This document shows, piece by piece, positions 17,162 through 26,258 of a DNA stretch of 64,000 bases. The position numbers and the translations under genes were made by a program. Below the pieces are notes generated by a model. That model saw nothing but the letters and a program-made list of their open reading frames with translations. It made no database searches and was not told the origin of the DNA. The stretch comes from Photobacterium sp. Ph5 (GTDB taxonomy: Bacteria; Pseudomonadota; Gammaproteobacteria; Enterobacterales; Vibrionaceae): contig NZ_JADQAQ010000001.1 of NCBI RefSeq assembly GCF_022129445.1, forward strand, positions 1-64,000, written 5' to 3'. The first letter of the stretch is position 1. Each line of letters starts with the position of its first letter.

Positions 17162-17524
17162 TTAATAGCTTGGTTTTACTATATGTCCAACCTTCACTAC
17201 TTTACCGTGATTAAATAGCGTCACTTCTCCCGTGGCGCATATTTTTAAACGTCGTTTAATCACTGTTTCATCGTAAAAGTATTCACAGTCATCATTTCGT
17301 GCACTATCAATACGGGCAAAAATACGAATAGGCCCTTCACCAATCGCATTGGAATAATTAGCAAAAGTCAGTGTGCTACCTGTACTCGATACATGCATGC
17401 CTTCTTTTCGTCCATCCGACCACTTGATCATTCCATTTGCTGAAATACGTATTGGCTCAGCCGTCGGCGCGCACCCCATTAACAATATCGAAGTAAGAAA
17501 AGAAATAAACGAAACTTTCATCAT
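17162..17524 (-). CDS. Hypothetical small lipoprotein
   Basis: This protein of about 120 aa has a short signal sequence and a lipobox Leu-Met-Gly-Cys. The mature region is small, beta-rich and soluble, with a Cys pair farther on (Asp-Asp-Cys-Glu and Lys-Ile-Cys-Ala) that could form a disulfide in the periplasm. I do not recognise a family. An in-frame GTG at 17533 is possible, but the ATG ATG pair at 17524/17521 gives a more normal signal peptide. It lies 33 bp downstream of sixA on the same strand and may be co-transcribed with it. Confidence 0.65.
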   Translation of the reverse strand: MMKVSFISFLTSILLMGCAPTAEPIRISANGMIKWSDGRKEGMHVSSTGSTLTFANYSNAIGEGPIRIFARIDSARNDDCEYFYDETVIKRRLKICATGEVTLFNHGKVVKVGHIVKPSY

Positions 17525-17557
17525 AACTAACACTTACCTATTGTTTTCAAAACCATA

Positions 17558-18028
17558 TTATTGCGGTACGTTTTGCCAAATAAATTCTGCTCGGTCCATT
17601 TCAGGATCATAATCAATCGCAGCAATGGCTGAAGTGCTAAACATTGGGGGCTGTATACCGGCCACCAACTCTGAAGTTAAATATCCCACAAGAGGCAAAT
17701 GTGAAACCAACAGCACCGATTGTGGTTTCTCAACCCCGATCATTGCTTTTACATACTCGACTACCGTTGCAGCATCGCCATAAGGGGTGATCTCATCACT
17801 CACTTGAACATTTGCAACACCCGATAATACGCTTTCCATACATTGCCATGTTTGTTGTGCGCGTAAATACGTACTCACTAGCACAGTATCTAATGGTTGA
17901 TCTAGTTGCTGGGCTAGCATTTCCGCCATCTGTTTTGATTGGCGTGAACCGCGCTCTGTTAACGGGCGCTCTGCATCACTTGCAGCAAAATTTTCAGCTT
18001 CACCGTGACGCATAATATAAATTCGCAT
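17558..18028 (-). CDS. sixA: Phosphohistidine phosphatase SixA
   Basis: This 156-aa histidine-phosphatase protein has the catalytic RHG motif at the N-terminus (MRIYIMRHGEA, His8) and the second His in LLVSHLPLVG. E. coli SixA removes phosphate from histidine phosphotransfer proteins such as the ArcB HPt domain and the nitrogen PTS. I start at ATG 18028 because the catalytic strand then begins at residue 1, as in E. coli. An in-frame ATG at 18064 adds 12 charged residues with no family match. The M16 protease and fadIJ lie beyond, a known Vibrionaceae arrangement. Confidence 0.9.
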   Translation of the reverse strand: MRIYIMRHGEAENFAASDAERPLTERGSRQSKQMAEMLAQQLDQPLDTVLVSTYLRAQQTWQCMESVLSGVANVQVSDEITPYGDAATVVEYVKAMIGVEKPQSVLLVSHLPLVGYLTSELVAGIQPPMFSTSAIAAIDYDPEMDRAEFIWQNVPQ

Positions 18029-18365
18029 AAGTTTCCGTTTCTCTTCGTTAAACAGGTCGTTCAATCAGTCATAATCATGAGGCTATTTTATTACTATTTG
18101 ACATGCTAATGCATTTTTTTCAACGTATCTCTTTTCATGCTAGCAACTCCCTTTCATATCGCATACTCCTTACGCAAATTTGATAACGAATCCGTGACAA
18201 GGTTAGCCAACCTGAACAATTCATTTCTTAAAACAGGATTAAGCCTTGACGTTAGGTTTTCATATCACATTCATAACTCAGTAAATAAAGTTAACTATCA
18301 GTTTGCCAGTCTGTGTATTGGAGGTCATAATTGATCCAATTCTCCTTTAAAAATAGGCTCTTCCT
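18029..18365. other. 337-bp divergent gap between sixA and M16 protease
   Basis: The gap has no convincing gene; a 65-codon ORF at 18137-18334 lacks a ribosome-binding site and a family look. It holds divergent promoters. An ATTGGA/TCCAAT inverted repeat (18317-18322, 18335-18340) lies just before the protease start and may fold in its leader. Confidence 0.4.
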
Positions 18366-21131
18366 GTGCATATAAGCCCAAATGATCACAAGCAGTATCG
18401 CTATCTTACTTTAGCGAATGAGCTACGCGTATTGCTCGTTCATGATGCTGAAGCGCCTCGCTCTGCTGCTGCCTTATCCGTCGAAATTGGTCATTTTGAC
18501 GATCCTGTTGATCGTCAAGGTATGGCGCACTTTCTCGAACATATGCTGTTTTTAGGTACTGAAAAATATCCACGTGTTGGAGAATTTCAAACCTTTATCA
18601 ATCGTAGTGGCGGCAGTAACAATGCATGGACAGGAACAGAAAACACAACATTTTTCTTTGAAGTCAGCCCCCATGCTTTTAAAGAAGGATTAGATCGTTT
18701 TGGGCAGTTTTTCACTGCACCATTATTTAATGAAGAAGCCGTTGATAAAGAAAGACAAGCCGTTGATTCTGAATATAAATTAAAAATAAAAGATGATGTT
18801 CGTCGCCTTTATCAAGTACAAAAAGAAACCATTAATCAAGAGCACCCTTTTGCTAAATTTTCAGTCGGTGATCTTACGACACTAGACGATCGTGATGGCA
18901 AATCCGTACGTGATGATTTATTAGCTTTTTATCATCAACATTACTCTGCGGATGTGATGGGCTTAGTCTTATTAGGCCCCCAGTCATTAGATGAATTAGA
19001 ACAATTCACGAATGACTTTTTTAGCCATATTCCAAAAACAGATGTGGTAAAAACACCGCTTACTACGGCGTTTGTGACCGAAAAAGAACAACAACAATTT
19101 ATTCAAATTGAACCAATAAAAGAGCTACGAAAGTTAACGCTGTCATTTTCGCTACCATGTGTTGATGAATTTTATACCGCTAAACCTTTATCTTATATTG
19201 CCCATTTACTAGGCAATGAAGGTCAAGGTAGTTTGATGTCAGTTCTCAAAAAACGAGGCTTTATTAATACGTTAACCGCCGGTGGTGGTGTTAGCGGCAG
19301 TAACTTCAGAGAATTTACCGTAGGTTTGAATTTAACACCGAAAGGTCAAGATCACATTGACGAGATAGTCACTAGCGTTTTTCAGTGTCTTAAACTCATT
19401 AAGCTACATGGCTTAGCTCAATGGCGACAACAAGAGAAGAAAGCAGTTCTTGAAATGGCTTTCCGATATCAAGAAAAAAGCCGTCCATTAGATACTGTCA
19501 GTTATTTGGTTTTAAATCTGTTGCATTATAAACCGGAAGATATCATCTACGGTGATTATATGATGGAGCAATACGATCAAACGCTAATTGAGCAGATCTT
19601 AGATTATCTTGAGCCGACCAATATGCGTTTAACACTGGTCGCTCAAGGTGGTCATTATGATCGTACCGCGCAATGGTATGACACGCCTTACTCAGTAACA
19701 CCGTTTACTACAAAGCAAAAAGCATTATGGCAAAATATCGAACTGGATCCTGAGTTAACATTACCAGAACGCAATATTTATCTTTGCGATAACTTTGAGC
19801 CTTTACCGCTTGAAGCCGGTTCTGAATTAGCTCCCCAGTTAATTCAAGATCTACCGGGGTTTCGTTTATGGCACAAACAAGAACATGATTTCCGTGTTCC
19901 TAAAGGGGTAGTTTATGTTGCCATTGATAGCCCGCATGCAGTGAGTTCACCACGTAATATTGTGAAAACTCGCCTATGTGTTGAAATGCTCTTAGAAGCC
20001 ATTAATGAGAACGCTTATCCCGCTGAAATAGCGGGCATGTCTTATAATCTTTATGCTCATCAAGGGGGAGTAACGCTTCAACTATCAGGCTTTAGTGAAA
20101 AACAGCCTTTACTTATGAAACTGATACTTGAACGCTTTGCTGGACGCACGTTTGATAAAGATCGTTTTACCAATATTAAAGCACAAATGTTACGTAATTG
20201 GCGAAATGCAGCTGAAGATAAACCCATTTCACAATTGTTTAATCAGCTAACAGGATTACTGCAACCCAATAATCCGCCCTACCCTGTCATGATCGAAGCG
20301 TTAGAATCAATTGAGTTAAATGAGCTACCGAGCTTTGTTGATGAAATGTTTGCAGAGCTTCATATTGATACCTTTGTGTATGGTAATTGGCTAAAAAAAG
20401 ATGCGTTAGCACTCGCTGAAATGTTAAAAGATGCATTTCGAGTGACTGACCAACTTTATGGTGAATCACAACGCCCGCTGGTACATTTAGACAATGCAGG
20501 CACATTAACGTATGAGTTAGATTGTAATCATGAAGATTCTGCAATCTTAATGTATTACCAATCTCAGGAAACCACACCAGAGCAAATTGCAATTTATACG
20601 TTAGCTAATCATTTAATGTCGACCACGTTCTTCCATGAACTACGAACGAAACAACAACTGGGTTATATGGTAGGAACAGCCAACCTCCCATTAAATCGTC
20701 ACCCTGGATTGATTTTATATATTCAATCACCGGTTGCTGATCCAAGTTATTTATTAGAAGCCATTGATGATTTCACCAATGCTTTTGCTCTCGTGTTACT
20801 AGAATTGAATGAAGCGCAATGGCAAGACAGTAAACAAGGGTTAATTGCACAAATTTCAGAGCCAGATACTAATTTACGATCTCGTGCTCAACGCTTTTGG
20901 GTAAGCATCGGTAATAAAGATGAAACTTTCCAACAACGTCAACGTGTTGTTGATGCGCTTAAACAATTAGATCGTGTTGATATGATCAAATTTATTGTTG
21001 ATACCATAAAGCCAAGAACCGCAAATAGGTTGGTCATGTACTATAAAGGCAACGCACATAGTGATTCCGAACCTTTAGAAATAGGTCAACCTATTGAATC
21101 AGTAGAAGAATTTCAACGCCAAGCTTATTAA
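18366..21131 (+). CDS. M16-family zinc metalloprotease (pitrilysin/insulinase type)
   Basis: This 921-aa protein has the four-domain insulinase architecture. The inverted zinc motif HFLEH lies near residues 55-59 and the third ligand Glu is in the NEEAVDKERQAVDSEY helix. The C-terminal half has the substrate-binding HELRTKQQLGYMVG block. No signal peptide is visible, unlike periplasmic E. coli PtrA (962 aa), so a cytoplasmic oligopeptidase is more likely. The start is a GTG (18366) with AGG 8 nt upstream, and the N-terminus MHISPNDHKQYRYL looks conserved. A terminator follows. It is separated by only a small gene from convergent fadJ. Confidence 0.9.
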   Translation: MHISPNDHKQYRYLTLANELRVLLVHDAEAPRSAAALSVEIGHFDDPVDRQGMAHFLEHMLFLGTEKYPRVGEFQTFINRSGGSNNAWTGTENTTFFFEVSPHAFKEGLDRFGQFFTAPLFNEEAVDKERQAVDSEYKLKIKDDVRRLYQVQKETINQEHPFAKFSVGDLTTLDDRDGKSVRDDLLAFYHQHYSADVMGLVLLGPQSLDELEQFTNDFFSHIPKTDVVKTPLTTAFVTEKEQQQFIQIEPIKELRKLTLSFSLPCVDEFYTAKPLSYIAHLLGNEGQGSLMSVLKKRGFINTLTAGGGVSGSNFREFTVGLNLTPKGQDHIDEIVTSVFQCLKLIKLHGLAQWRQQEKKAVLEMAFRYQEKSRPLDTVSYLVLNLLHYKPEDIIYGDYMMEQYDQTLIEQILDYLEPTNMRLTLVAQGGHYDRTAQWYDTPYSVTPFTTKQKALWQNIELDPELTLPERNIYLCDNFEPLPLEAGSELAPQLIQDLPGFRLWHKQEHDFRVPKGVVYVAIDSPHAVSSPRNIVKTRLCVEMLLEAINENAYPAEIAGMSYNLYAHQGGVTLQLSGFSEKQPLLMKLILERFAGRTFDKDRFTNIKAQMLRNWRNAAEDKPISQLFNQLTGLLQPNNPPYPVMIEALESIELNELPSFVDEMFAELHIDTFVYGNWLKKDALALAEMLKDAFRVTDQLYGESQRPLVHLDNAGTLTYELDCNHEDSAILMYYQSQETTPEQIAIYTLANHLMSTTFFHELRTKQQLGYMVGTANLPLNRHPGLILYIQSPVADPSYLLEAIDDFTNAFALVLLELNEAQWQDSKQGLIAQISEPDTNLRSRAQRFWVSIGNKDETFQQRQRVVDALKQLDRVDMIKFIVDTIKPRTANRLVMYYKGNAHSDSEPLEIGQPIESVEEFQRQAY

Positions 21132-21182
21132 TAGTAAAGCCACCAAGGCTGTATAAAAATTAAGATCGTTGCCTAAATAACA

Positions 21183-21221
21183 AGCCGTATTTACAAATAA
21201 ATGTTAAATATGGCTTTTTTC
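21183..21221 (+). terminator. Rho-independent terminator of the M16 protease gene
   Basis: An 11-bp stem with one G-U (21183-21193 with 21205-21215) is followed by six T. Confidence 0.8.
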
Positions 21222-21293
21222 GCCAATTTTCATTAGCTATTTATTATATTTTCCCGCCATACTCATAATAAGATTAAACAACAATATAAAGCT

Positions 21294-21614
21294 ATGCATT
21301 TGATTGCTATGCGTTTATTAAGAGCATTTACCGTGAAAAAATATTGTCCTCATTGCCAAACGGCAATTGACACTCCAGCAATGTCTGCCTATGACGAACA
21401 TTTCAATTGTCCGCACTGCGGTACAGCATTAATGCATGATGAAAAAGATATTTTTATTTACGCTATGGTATTTATTGTTGCGATCAGTGTACCGCTTATT
21501 TTACTTTTTAATGTAAACAGCTTTATTGCCATTGCTATTGCTTTAATCAGCTACCGTATACTTCGTCCTCGTCTTTTTGAACCACGATTTCGCATTAAAC
21601 ATTTTGTTGAATAA
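21294..21614 (+). CDS. Hypothetical zinc-ribbon membrane protein
   Basis: This protein of up to 106 aa has an N-terminal zinc ribbon with two CPHC knuckles (YCPHCQT and NCPHCGT) and two adjacent membrane segments (about residues 57-92). An Arg-rich cytoplasmic tail follows. The start is uncertain: the ATG at 21294 has no Shine-Dalgarno, while a GTG at 21333 (giving VKKYCPHC) has AAGAG 8 nt upstream and yields a protein beginning directly at the zinc ribbon. Such proteins are common but uncharacterised in Vibrionaceae. It converges on fadJ with a shared terminator. Confidence 0.7.
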   Translation: MHLIAMRLLRAFTVKKYCPHCQTAIDTPAMSAYDEHFNCPHCGTALMHDEKDIFIYAMVFIVAISVPLILLFNVNSFIAIAIALISYRILRPRLFEPRFRIKHFVE

Positions 21615-21644
21615 AAAACCGATGGCCTAAGCACATCGGTTTTT
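21614..21644. terminator. Bidirectional terminator between zinc-ribbon gene and fadJ
   Basis: A perfect 11-bp stem (21614-21624 with 21634-21644) with flanking A5 and T5 runs can end both converging transcripts. Confidence 0.9.
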
Positions 21645-21658
21645 ATGATCTTTCTTTG

Positions 21659-23779
21659 CTAATAAAAGGTTTTTTCTTCTTTAGCCATATCAAGTAATCG
21701 CTCACACGGTTTAAAACGATCACCATACCTATCTGTGTACTCATTAAGCATATCAACAATACGTGTGATGCCGATATGATCCATATAACGGAATGGACCA
21801 CCTAAAAACGGTGGAAAACCGATACCAAAGATAGCACCGATATCACCATCTCTTGCCGAACGGATAACCCCCTCATCTAAACATCGAGCAGCTTCATTCA
21901 GCATCATCAAGCTACAACGGACTGCTATTTCAGTTTCAGATTCTTTAATCTTTGGTTCCAGCTCAAGCAGCTTATAAACCGACTTATCGACTTCTTTTTT
22001 CTTGGTATTATAACGATAAAAACCTTTACCGCTTTTACGTCCCTTGCGATCATCCTTCAGCAATAAATCAAACACATCTGGCGCTTCAAACCGCTCACCG
22101 AGTTCAGCGAGTAAAATAGGGCTTATCTTAGCTCCGATATCAACACCAACTTCATCCAGTAGTGTAATTGGCCCAACAGGGAAGCCAAAGTTAAGTAAAG
22201 CAGTATCAATGTGTTCAATCGGCTCACCGCTCAGTAGTACGCGTGCCGCTTCATTCATGTAGGGAGCTAATATACGATTAACGTAGAAGCCTGCTTTATC
22301 GCCGACCACTATCGGAGTTTTGCCTTGTTTTTTCGCCAAGGCTACAACCGTTGCAATCGTCTCTTCTGACGTTGCACTCCCCGTTTCCGTGCCTTGATGT
22401 GGAATAACTTCAACCAATGGCATTTTTTCAACAGGGCTAAAATAGTGAAGGCCTACAACATTTTCTGGTCGCTCTGCTGACTGAGCAATTTGGTTGATCG
22501 GCAATGAGGATGTATTAGTGGCAAATATTGTGGTGGATTTAGCGTGCTCTTCAACATCTTTTACCATTTGATGTTTGAGTGCTAAATCTTCAAATACGGC
22601 TTCAATCACTACATCAGCCTGATTAAAACCAGTAAAATCAGTCCCGCCAGTGATAGTTAACATTTGTTTTTGTAATGTGGCTTTCGAGATAATTTTACGC
22701 TTACGCTTTTTATCAAGTAGCTTGAAATTATACGCTAACGCATTCTGGATACCATCATTACTGATATCTTTGATCCGTACCGGATAACCCGCTTTCGTTG
22801 CTGTAACATGGCTAATACCACCGCCCATTAAACCGCCACCCAATACAGCGACTCGTTCAACAGTTAATGGCTCAGCCTCTGAACCCGTTTCTTTTTTCAT
22901 TGCTGTTGTGGCAAAAAAGATACTACGAAGCGCGGCGGATTCCGGTGACATCACCAATTCACCAAATACTTTAGCCTCTTGTTCTAACCCTTTTTCCATC
23001 CCATGCTGTAAGCCATATTTCACAACTTCTAAAATGGCATCAACAGCAGGATAATTACCACGTGTTTTCTCATGTGCTTTTTTAGCCGCTTGATCAAACA
23101 CAACAGAGCGACCTAATGGATTTCCGCCCAATGCCCAGTTTTGCATGGATGATTTACGGCTAGGTTTTGGCAATAATGCCACTTGCTCAGCAACATTTAA
23201 TAAAATACTTTCAGGGACAACTTGATCGATCACCCCTAACTTCACCGCTTTTTTCGCACGTAATTGTTTACCCGATAAAATCATATCAAGCGCATTAGCC
23301 ACGCCAATCAAACGAGGTAAACGCTGTGTACCTCCAGAGCCAGGGAGTAACCCCAACTGTACTTCTGGTAAACCTAATCGCGTTTTATCATCATCACTAC
23401 AAACTCGGCTATGACAAGCAAGAGCAAGCTCTAAGCCGCCCCCTAAACATGGGCCGTGAATTGCAGCTACAACATGAAAAGGCAGTTGCTCTAACTGTGA
23501 AAATAATAACTGTCCTTTTTCGGCTAATGCTTGCGCCTCTAGTGCTGTTTCACAGGCGGCTAACATGCGAATATCAGCACCAGCAACAAAATTATCAGGC
23601 TTACCTGAATAGACAACAAGCCCTTTAACATCAGAACGTGTGTTAAGCTCCGCAAGTACAGCAGTAATTTGTTCTGAAAACTCAGCTTGTAAGGTGTTCA
23701 TTTTCTCGTTTGGCACATCTATTTTCAGCCAAGCAACACCATTATCACTGTACGATAAACTAAATGCAGATTGTGTCAT
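21659..23779 (-). CDS. fadJ: Fatty-acid oxidation complex alpha subunit FadJ
   Basis: This 706-aa bifunctional protein has an N-terminal enoyl-CoA hydratase/isomerase domain (residues about 5-190). It carries [13 protein letters not shown] and [15 protein letters not shown] with the catalytic Glu. A C-terminal 3-hydroxyacyl-CoA dehydrogenase follows (NAD loop [11 protein letters not shown] near residue 310; [23 protein letters not shown]). Length fits FadJ (E. coli 714 aa). FadJ with FadI forms the anaerobic or alternative beta-oxidation complex. Its ATG overlaps the fadI stop by one base (TAATG), giving tight coupling. Confidence 0.95.
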   Translation of the reverse strand: MTQSAFSLSYSDNGVAWLKIDVPNEKMNTLQAEFSEQITAVLAELNTRSDVKGLVVYSGKPDNFVAGADIRMLAACETALEAQALAEKGQLLFSQLEQLPFHVVAAIHGPCLGGGLELALACHSRVCSDDDKTRLGLPEVQLGLLPGSGGTQRLPRLIGVANALDMILSGKQLRAKKAVKLGVIDQVVPESILLNVAEQVALLPKPSRKSSMQNWALGGNPLGRSVVFDQAAKKAHEKTRGNYPAVDAILEVVKYGLQHGMEKGLEQEAKVFGELVMSPESAALRSIFFATTAMKKETGSEAEPLTVERVAVLGGGLMGGGISHVTATKAGYPVRIKDISNDGIQNALAYNFKLLDKKRKRKIISKATLQKQMLTITGGTDFTGFNQADVVIEAVFEDLALKHQMVKDVEEHAKSTTIFATNTSSLPINQIAQSAERPENVVGLHYFSPVEKMPLVEVIPHQGTETGSATSEETIATVVALAKKQGKTPIVVGDKAGFYVNRILAPYMNEAARVLLSGEPIEHIDTALLNFGFPVGPITLLDEVGVDIGAKISPILLAELGERFEAPDVFDLLLKDDRKGRKSGKGFYRYNTKKKEVDKSVYKLLELEPKIKESETEIAVRCSLMMLNEAARCLDEGVIRSARDGDIGAIFGIGFPPFLGGPFRYMDHIGITRIVDMLNEYTDRYGDRFKPCERLLDMAKEEKTFY

Positions 23780-25089
23780 TATTCAGCCTCCAAAATCATT
23801 GCCGCACCTAAACCACCAGCTGCACACGCAGTATTTAATGCAAAACCACCACCGCGACGTTTTAACTCACGCAAAGTTTGAGTAATCATACGTGCGCCTG
23901 TTGCTGCAAATGGATGCCCATACGCCAATGAGCCACCTAACACATTGAATTTATCCATATCCACTTCACCAATCGCATCAATACGGCCTAACTTCTCACG
24001 CGCAAACTTGGTAGAAGCAAACATTTTTAAATTTGCTAATGTTTGGGCAGCAAAAGCTTCATGCATATCAATCAAGGTAAGATCGGATAAATTTAAACCT
24101 GCACGTTCCAGTGCAACAGGTGTCGCATAAGAAGGTCCCATCAGCATATCGCTTTCAACCCCTATGGCGGAAAACGCGTAGGAACGAATATACCCTAATG
24201 GTGTTAGTCCTAATTCCTTAGCTCGTCCTTCTCGCATCATCAGTATTGCGGCTGCGCCATCCGTTAATGGCGTCGCATTGGCCGCTGTGACTGAACCATA
24301 TTTACGATCAAAGGCTGGTCGTAATTTGGCATAAGATTCAAGGGTAGATTCTTCACGGATATTGTTATCTTTATCTATCCACTGACGATAAGGTTGTGGG
24401 AATGCCGTCATGACTTCATCGCGTATCAAACCATCTCGCCATGCTTGTGCCGCTAATGTATGTGAACGGTGAGCCAGTGCATCTTGATCTTCACGGCTAA
24501 TACCATGTGTTTTTGCCATCTGCTCTGCGGTTTGTCCCATGCTCAATCCTGTTGAATATTCAGCAACGGCAGGCGGCACAGGCATTAAATCTTTCATACT
24601 AAGCGAACTCAATAACTTCAGGCGTTTAGACATGGTCTTCGCCTTGCTGAGTGCAAGTAAAGTGGCAGCCATTTTTTTACTTACGCCAATAGGTAACACC
24701 GATGATGAATCAGCACCACCAGCAATACCAATATCGATAGTGCCTGAAATAATACTTTCGGCTACATTCGCTGCGGCTTGAAAACTCGTGGCACAGGCAC
24801 GGGTAACACTGTAAGCGTCAGTGTGAATATTCATACCAGTACCGAGGACGATCTCACGAGCGATATTTGGCGCTTCTGGCATTTGTACCACTTGCCCAAA
24901 CACCACTTGATCAATGAGCATCGGATCAAAATCAAGCGTTTGTAGCATATCATTGACAACCAACTTTCCGAGATCCAAAGCAGGAACACCATCGAAAGCG
25001 GTAGCTTGACGAGCGAATGGAGTACGTAAACCGCTAACAACGGCAATACGTTCCCCTTGACGAGTCGTAAGATTTTGGAGACGTGTCAT
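23779..25089 (-). CDS. fadI: 3-ketoacyl-CoA thiolase FadI
   Basis: This 436-aa thiolase is the beta subunit of the FadIJ complex and cleaves 3-ketoacyl-CoA to acetyl-CoA. The nucleophilic Cys is in [12 protein letters not shown]; the C-terminal active-site blocks are [11 protein letters not shown] and [10 protein letters not shown]. Length equals E. coli FadI (436 aa). An AAGGAGTTGCG-like Shine-Dalgarno precedes the ATG. It is the first gene of the fadIJ operon, with a FadR-like palindrome about 57 bp upstream of the start. In E. coli fadIJ is repressed by FadR and is used especially under anaerobic conditions. Confidence 0.95.
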   Translation of the reverse strand: MTRLQNLTTRQGERIAVVSGLRTPFARQATAFDGVPALDLGKLVVNDMLQTLDFDPMLIDQVVFGQVVQMPEAPNIAREIVLGTGMNIHTDAYSVTRACATSFQAAANVAESIISGTIDIGIAGGADSSSVLPIGVSKKMAATLLALSKAKTMSKRLKLLSSLSMKDLMPVPPAVAEYSTGLSMGQTAEQMAKTHGISREDQDALAHRSHTLAAQAWRDGLIRDEVMTAFPQPYRQWIDKDNNIREESTLESYAKLRPAFDRKYGSVTAANATPLTDGAAAILMMREGRAKELGLTPLGYIRSYAFSAIGVESDMLMGPSYATPVALERAGLNLSDLTLIDMHEAFAAQTLANLKMFASTKFAREKLGRIDAIGEVDMDKFNVLGGSLAYGHPFAATGARMITQTLRELKRRGGGFALNTACAAGGLGAAMILEAE

Positions 25090-25144
25090 CGCAACTCCTT
25101 TTGATAATTTGGCTTACATTAAGCCGTTCGGCACACCGTGCACT

Positions 25145-25160
25145 AGAGGTCAGACCTCAC
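25145..25160 (-). promoter_or_regulatory. FadR-like operator of fadIJ
   Basis: This is a perfect inverted repeat GAGGTC-A-GACCTC (25146-25158) that contains the FadR core GGTCNGACNT. It is centred about 63 bp before the fadI start. Outer positions deviate from the E. coli consensus, so FadR is likely but not certain. Confidence 0.6.
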
Positions 25161-25334
25161 AATTGTAATCCAAATGTTATCAAATTCAATCAGGTGTTTA
25201 AATTTAGCGGGACAATTGTCGAAGATTGTGATCTATCCTCTCAGTTTTAAAACGATATTAAATGATAAAATGCAGATAATTAGAGAGACAGTAGGAAAAG
25301 ATATAACACTAGAGAAAAATAATGAAAAATAGGC

Positions 25335-25364
25335 AAAAAAAAACCACACCTAATAAGGTATGGT
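25335..25364 (-). terminator. Orphan Rho-independent terminator (minus strand)
   Basis: A 9-bp stem (25343-25351 with 25356-25364; one wobble or mismatch) and a 4-nt loop AATA/TATT are followed on the minus strand by nine T. No annotated minus-strand gene lies upstream of it within this gap, so it ends an unannotated transcript. Confidence 0.85.
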
Positions 25365-25545
25365 CATAATTCACGCGGAAAGCAATCTGCGTAACGAATA
25401 AGTCAATCAACATAAAGCTAATTGCAAATCAGGAAAACCTGATAGGAGAAAGTAAAGTCAGCCTTCAAAAGGAAGTTGTCATCTTGCTCAACAGATAGCA
25501 CTACAATAGCCGGTTTTGCAACCCACCATCTCGCTATCAGATGAC
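25336..25545 (-). ncRNA. Predicted FNR-regulated small RNA
   Basis: On the minus strand an FNR-like box and a TATAGT -10 predict a start near 25545. The RNA's 5' end then forms a long stem: 25539-25545 (5' side) pairs with 25478-25484 and 25533-25538 pairs with 25494-25499. A GGTT-GCAA-AACC mini-hairpin lies inside. After the stem comes an ACTTCCTTTTGAAG segment, a second hairpin (ATCAGG/CCTGAT, 25428-25443) and the T9 terminator. Length is about 210 nt and there is no ORF with a ribosome-binding site. The ACTTCCTTTT stretch resembles part of E. coli FnrS as I remember it; homology is not claimed. Confidence 0.55.
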
Positions 25546-25551
25546 GCAGTC

Positions 25552-25592
25552 ACTATAACGCGCTGCTGGAATCAAATTTTGAACCAGATCAA
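25552..25592. promoter_or_regulatory. FNR-like box and class II promoter
   Basis: TTGAT-CTGG-TTCAA (minus strand, 25592-25579) matches the FNR consensus TTGAT-N4-ATCAA at 9 of 10 positions. A TATAGT at 25557-25552 lies 21 bp downstream on that strand, so the box centre is about -41 from the predicted start. An AT-rich -10-like sequence at about 25615-25621 on the plus strand is spaced almost equally, so the box could serve both directions. Confidence 0.5.
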
Positions 25593-25694
25593 TTTTAGTG
25601 CGAATTCACGGCTTAATTATAAAAAAGAAACGTAAACACCTTATGGATCTCTCTATTCATAAGGCTTTTAGTAAGGATAACGGCGGGTATTGCC

Positions 25695-26258
25695 ATGCTC
25701 AAAAATTTTTTTGGTAAGAAAAAACATGATCCCTCGGTCTCTTTAGATATGGACAAACAAAGAAGATACGAAGCCCTTGTTAGGGCTTGGCATCGGGATC
25801 TCTACCGTTATGCATATTGGTTGTGCCACGATCAGCATATTGCTGAAGACCTGGTACAAGAGACATGCTTACGCGCATGGCGCTCCCTTGATAGCCTACA
25901 AGATGATAAAGCCGCTAAAGCATGGTTAATCACCATACTTAGGCGTGAAAACGCACGTCGGTTTGAAAAAAAGCAATTTGATCTGGTTGATATTGATGAT
26001 CACGCCATCGCAGACTCAACACCAAGTGTTGAAATGAATACAGAGCAACATATGCTCCAACGTTTAATCATGAAGTTAGCACCGGAGTATAGAGAACCAC
26101 TCATTTTACAAGTCATGGCTGGCTTTAATGGTGATGAAATTGCCGAGATCCTTGAACTAAACCGAAATACGGTGATGACTCGTTTATTTCGAGCCCGTAA
26201 TCAATTAAAAGAGCAACTTGAAAATAAAGAGTCAAAAAGGGGGAATCAGAATGGATGA
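25695..26258 (+). CDS. ECF-type RNA polymerase sigma factor
   Basis: This 187-aa sigma-70 family protein has only regions 2 and 4. Region 2 (about residues 28-72) has RDLYRYAYWLC and AEDLVQETCLRAW. Region 4 (about 122-175) has LAPEYREPLILQVMAGF and the helix-turn-helix IAEILELNRNTVMTRLFRAR. A basic KNFFGKKK tail precedes region 2. Its last codons overlap the start of a DUF3379 protein by 8 nt, giving a sigma/anti-sigma pair. The target regulon is unknown; it may include the fadL genes downstream. Confidence 0.9.
   Translation: MLKNFFGKKKHDPSVSLDMDKQRRYEALVRAWHRDLYRYAYWLCHDQHIAEDLVQETCLRAWRSLDSLQDDKAAKAWLITILRRENARRFEKKQFDLVDIDDHAIADSTPSVEMNTEQHMLQRLIMKLAPEYREPLILQVMAGFNGDEIAEILELNRNTVMTRLFRARNQLKEQLENKESKRGNQNG

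Larger units (their letters stand above)
25090..25694. other. 605-bp divergent gap between fadI and sigma factor
   Basis: The gap contains a FadR-like operator (25145-25160), an orphan minus-strand terminator (25335-25364), a predicted small RNA (25336-25545) and an FNR-like box (25579-25592). It also has the leader of the plus-strand sigma gene. No protein-coding ORF is credible. Confidence 0.6.

Noticed and set aside
18137-18334. 65-codon ORF in the sixA / M16 gap
   Set aside because: No ribosome-binding site, no recognisable family and it fills a divergent promoter region.
20287-20592. Minus-strand 101-codon ORF inside the M16 protease gene
   Set aside because: It is a shadow of the protease reading frame with no start signal; the same applies to the many other ORFs antisense to the ccm, che and fli genes.
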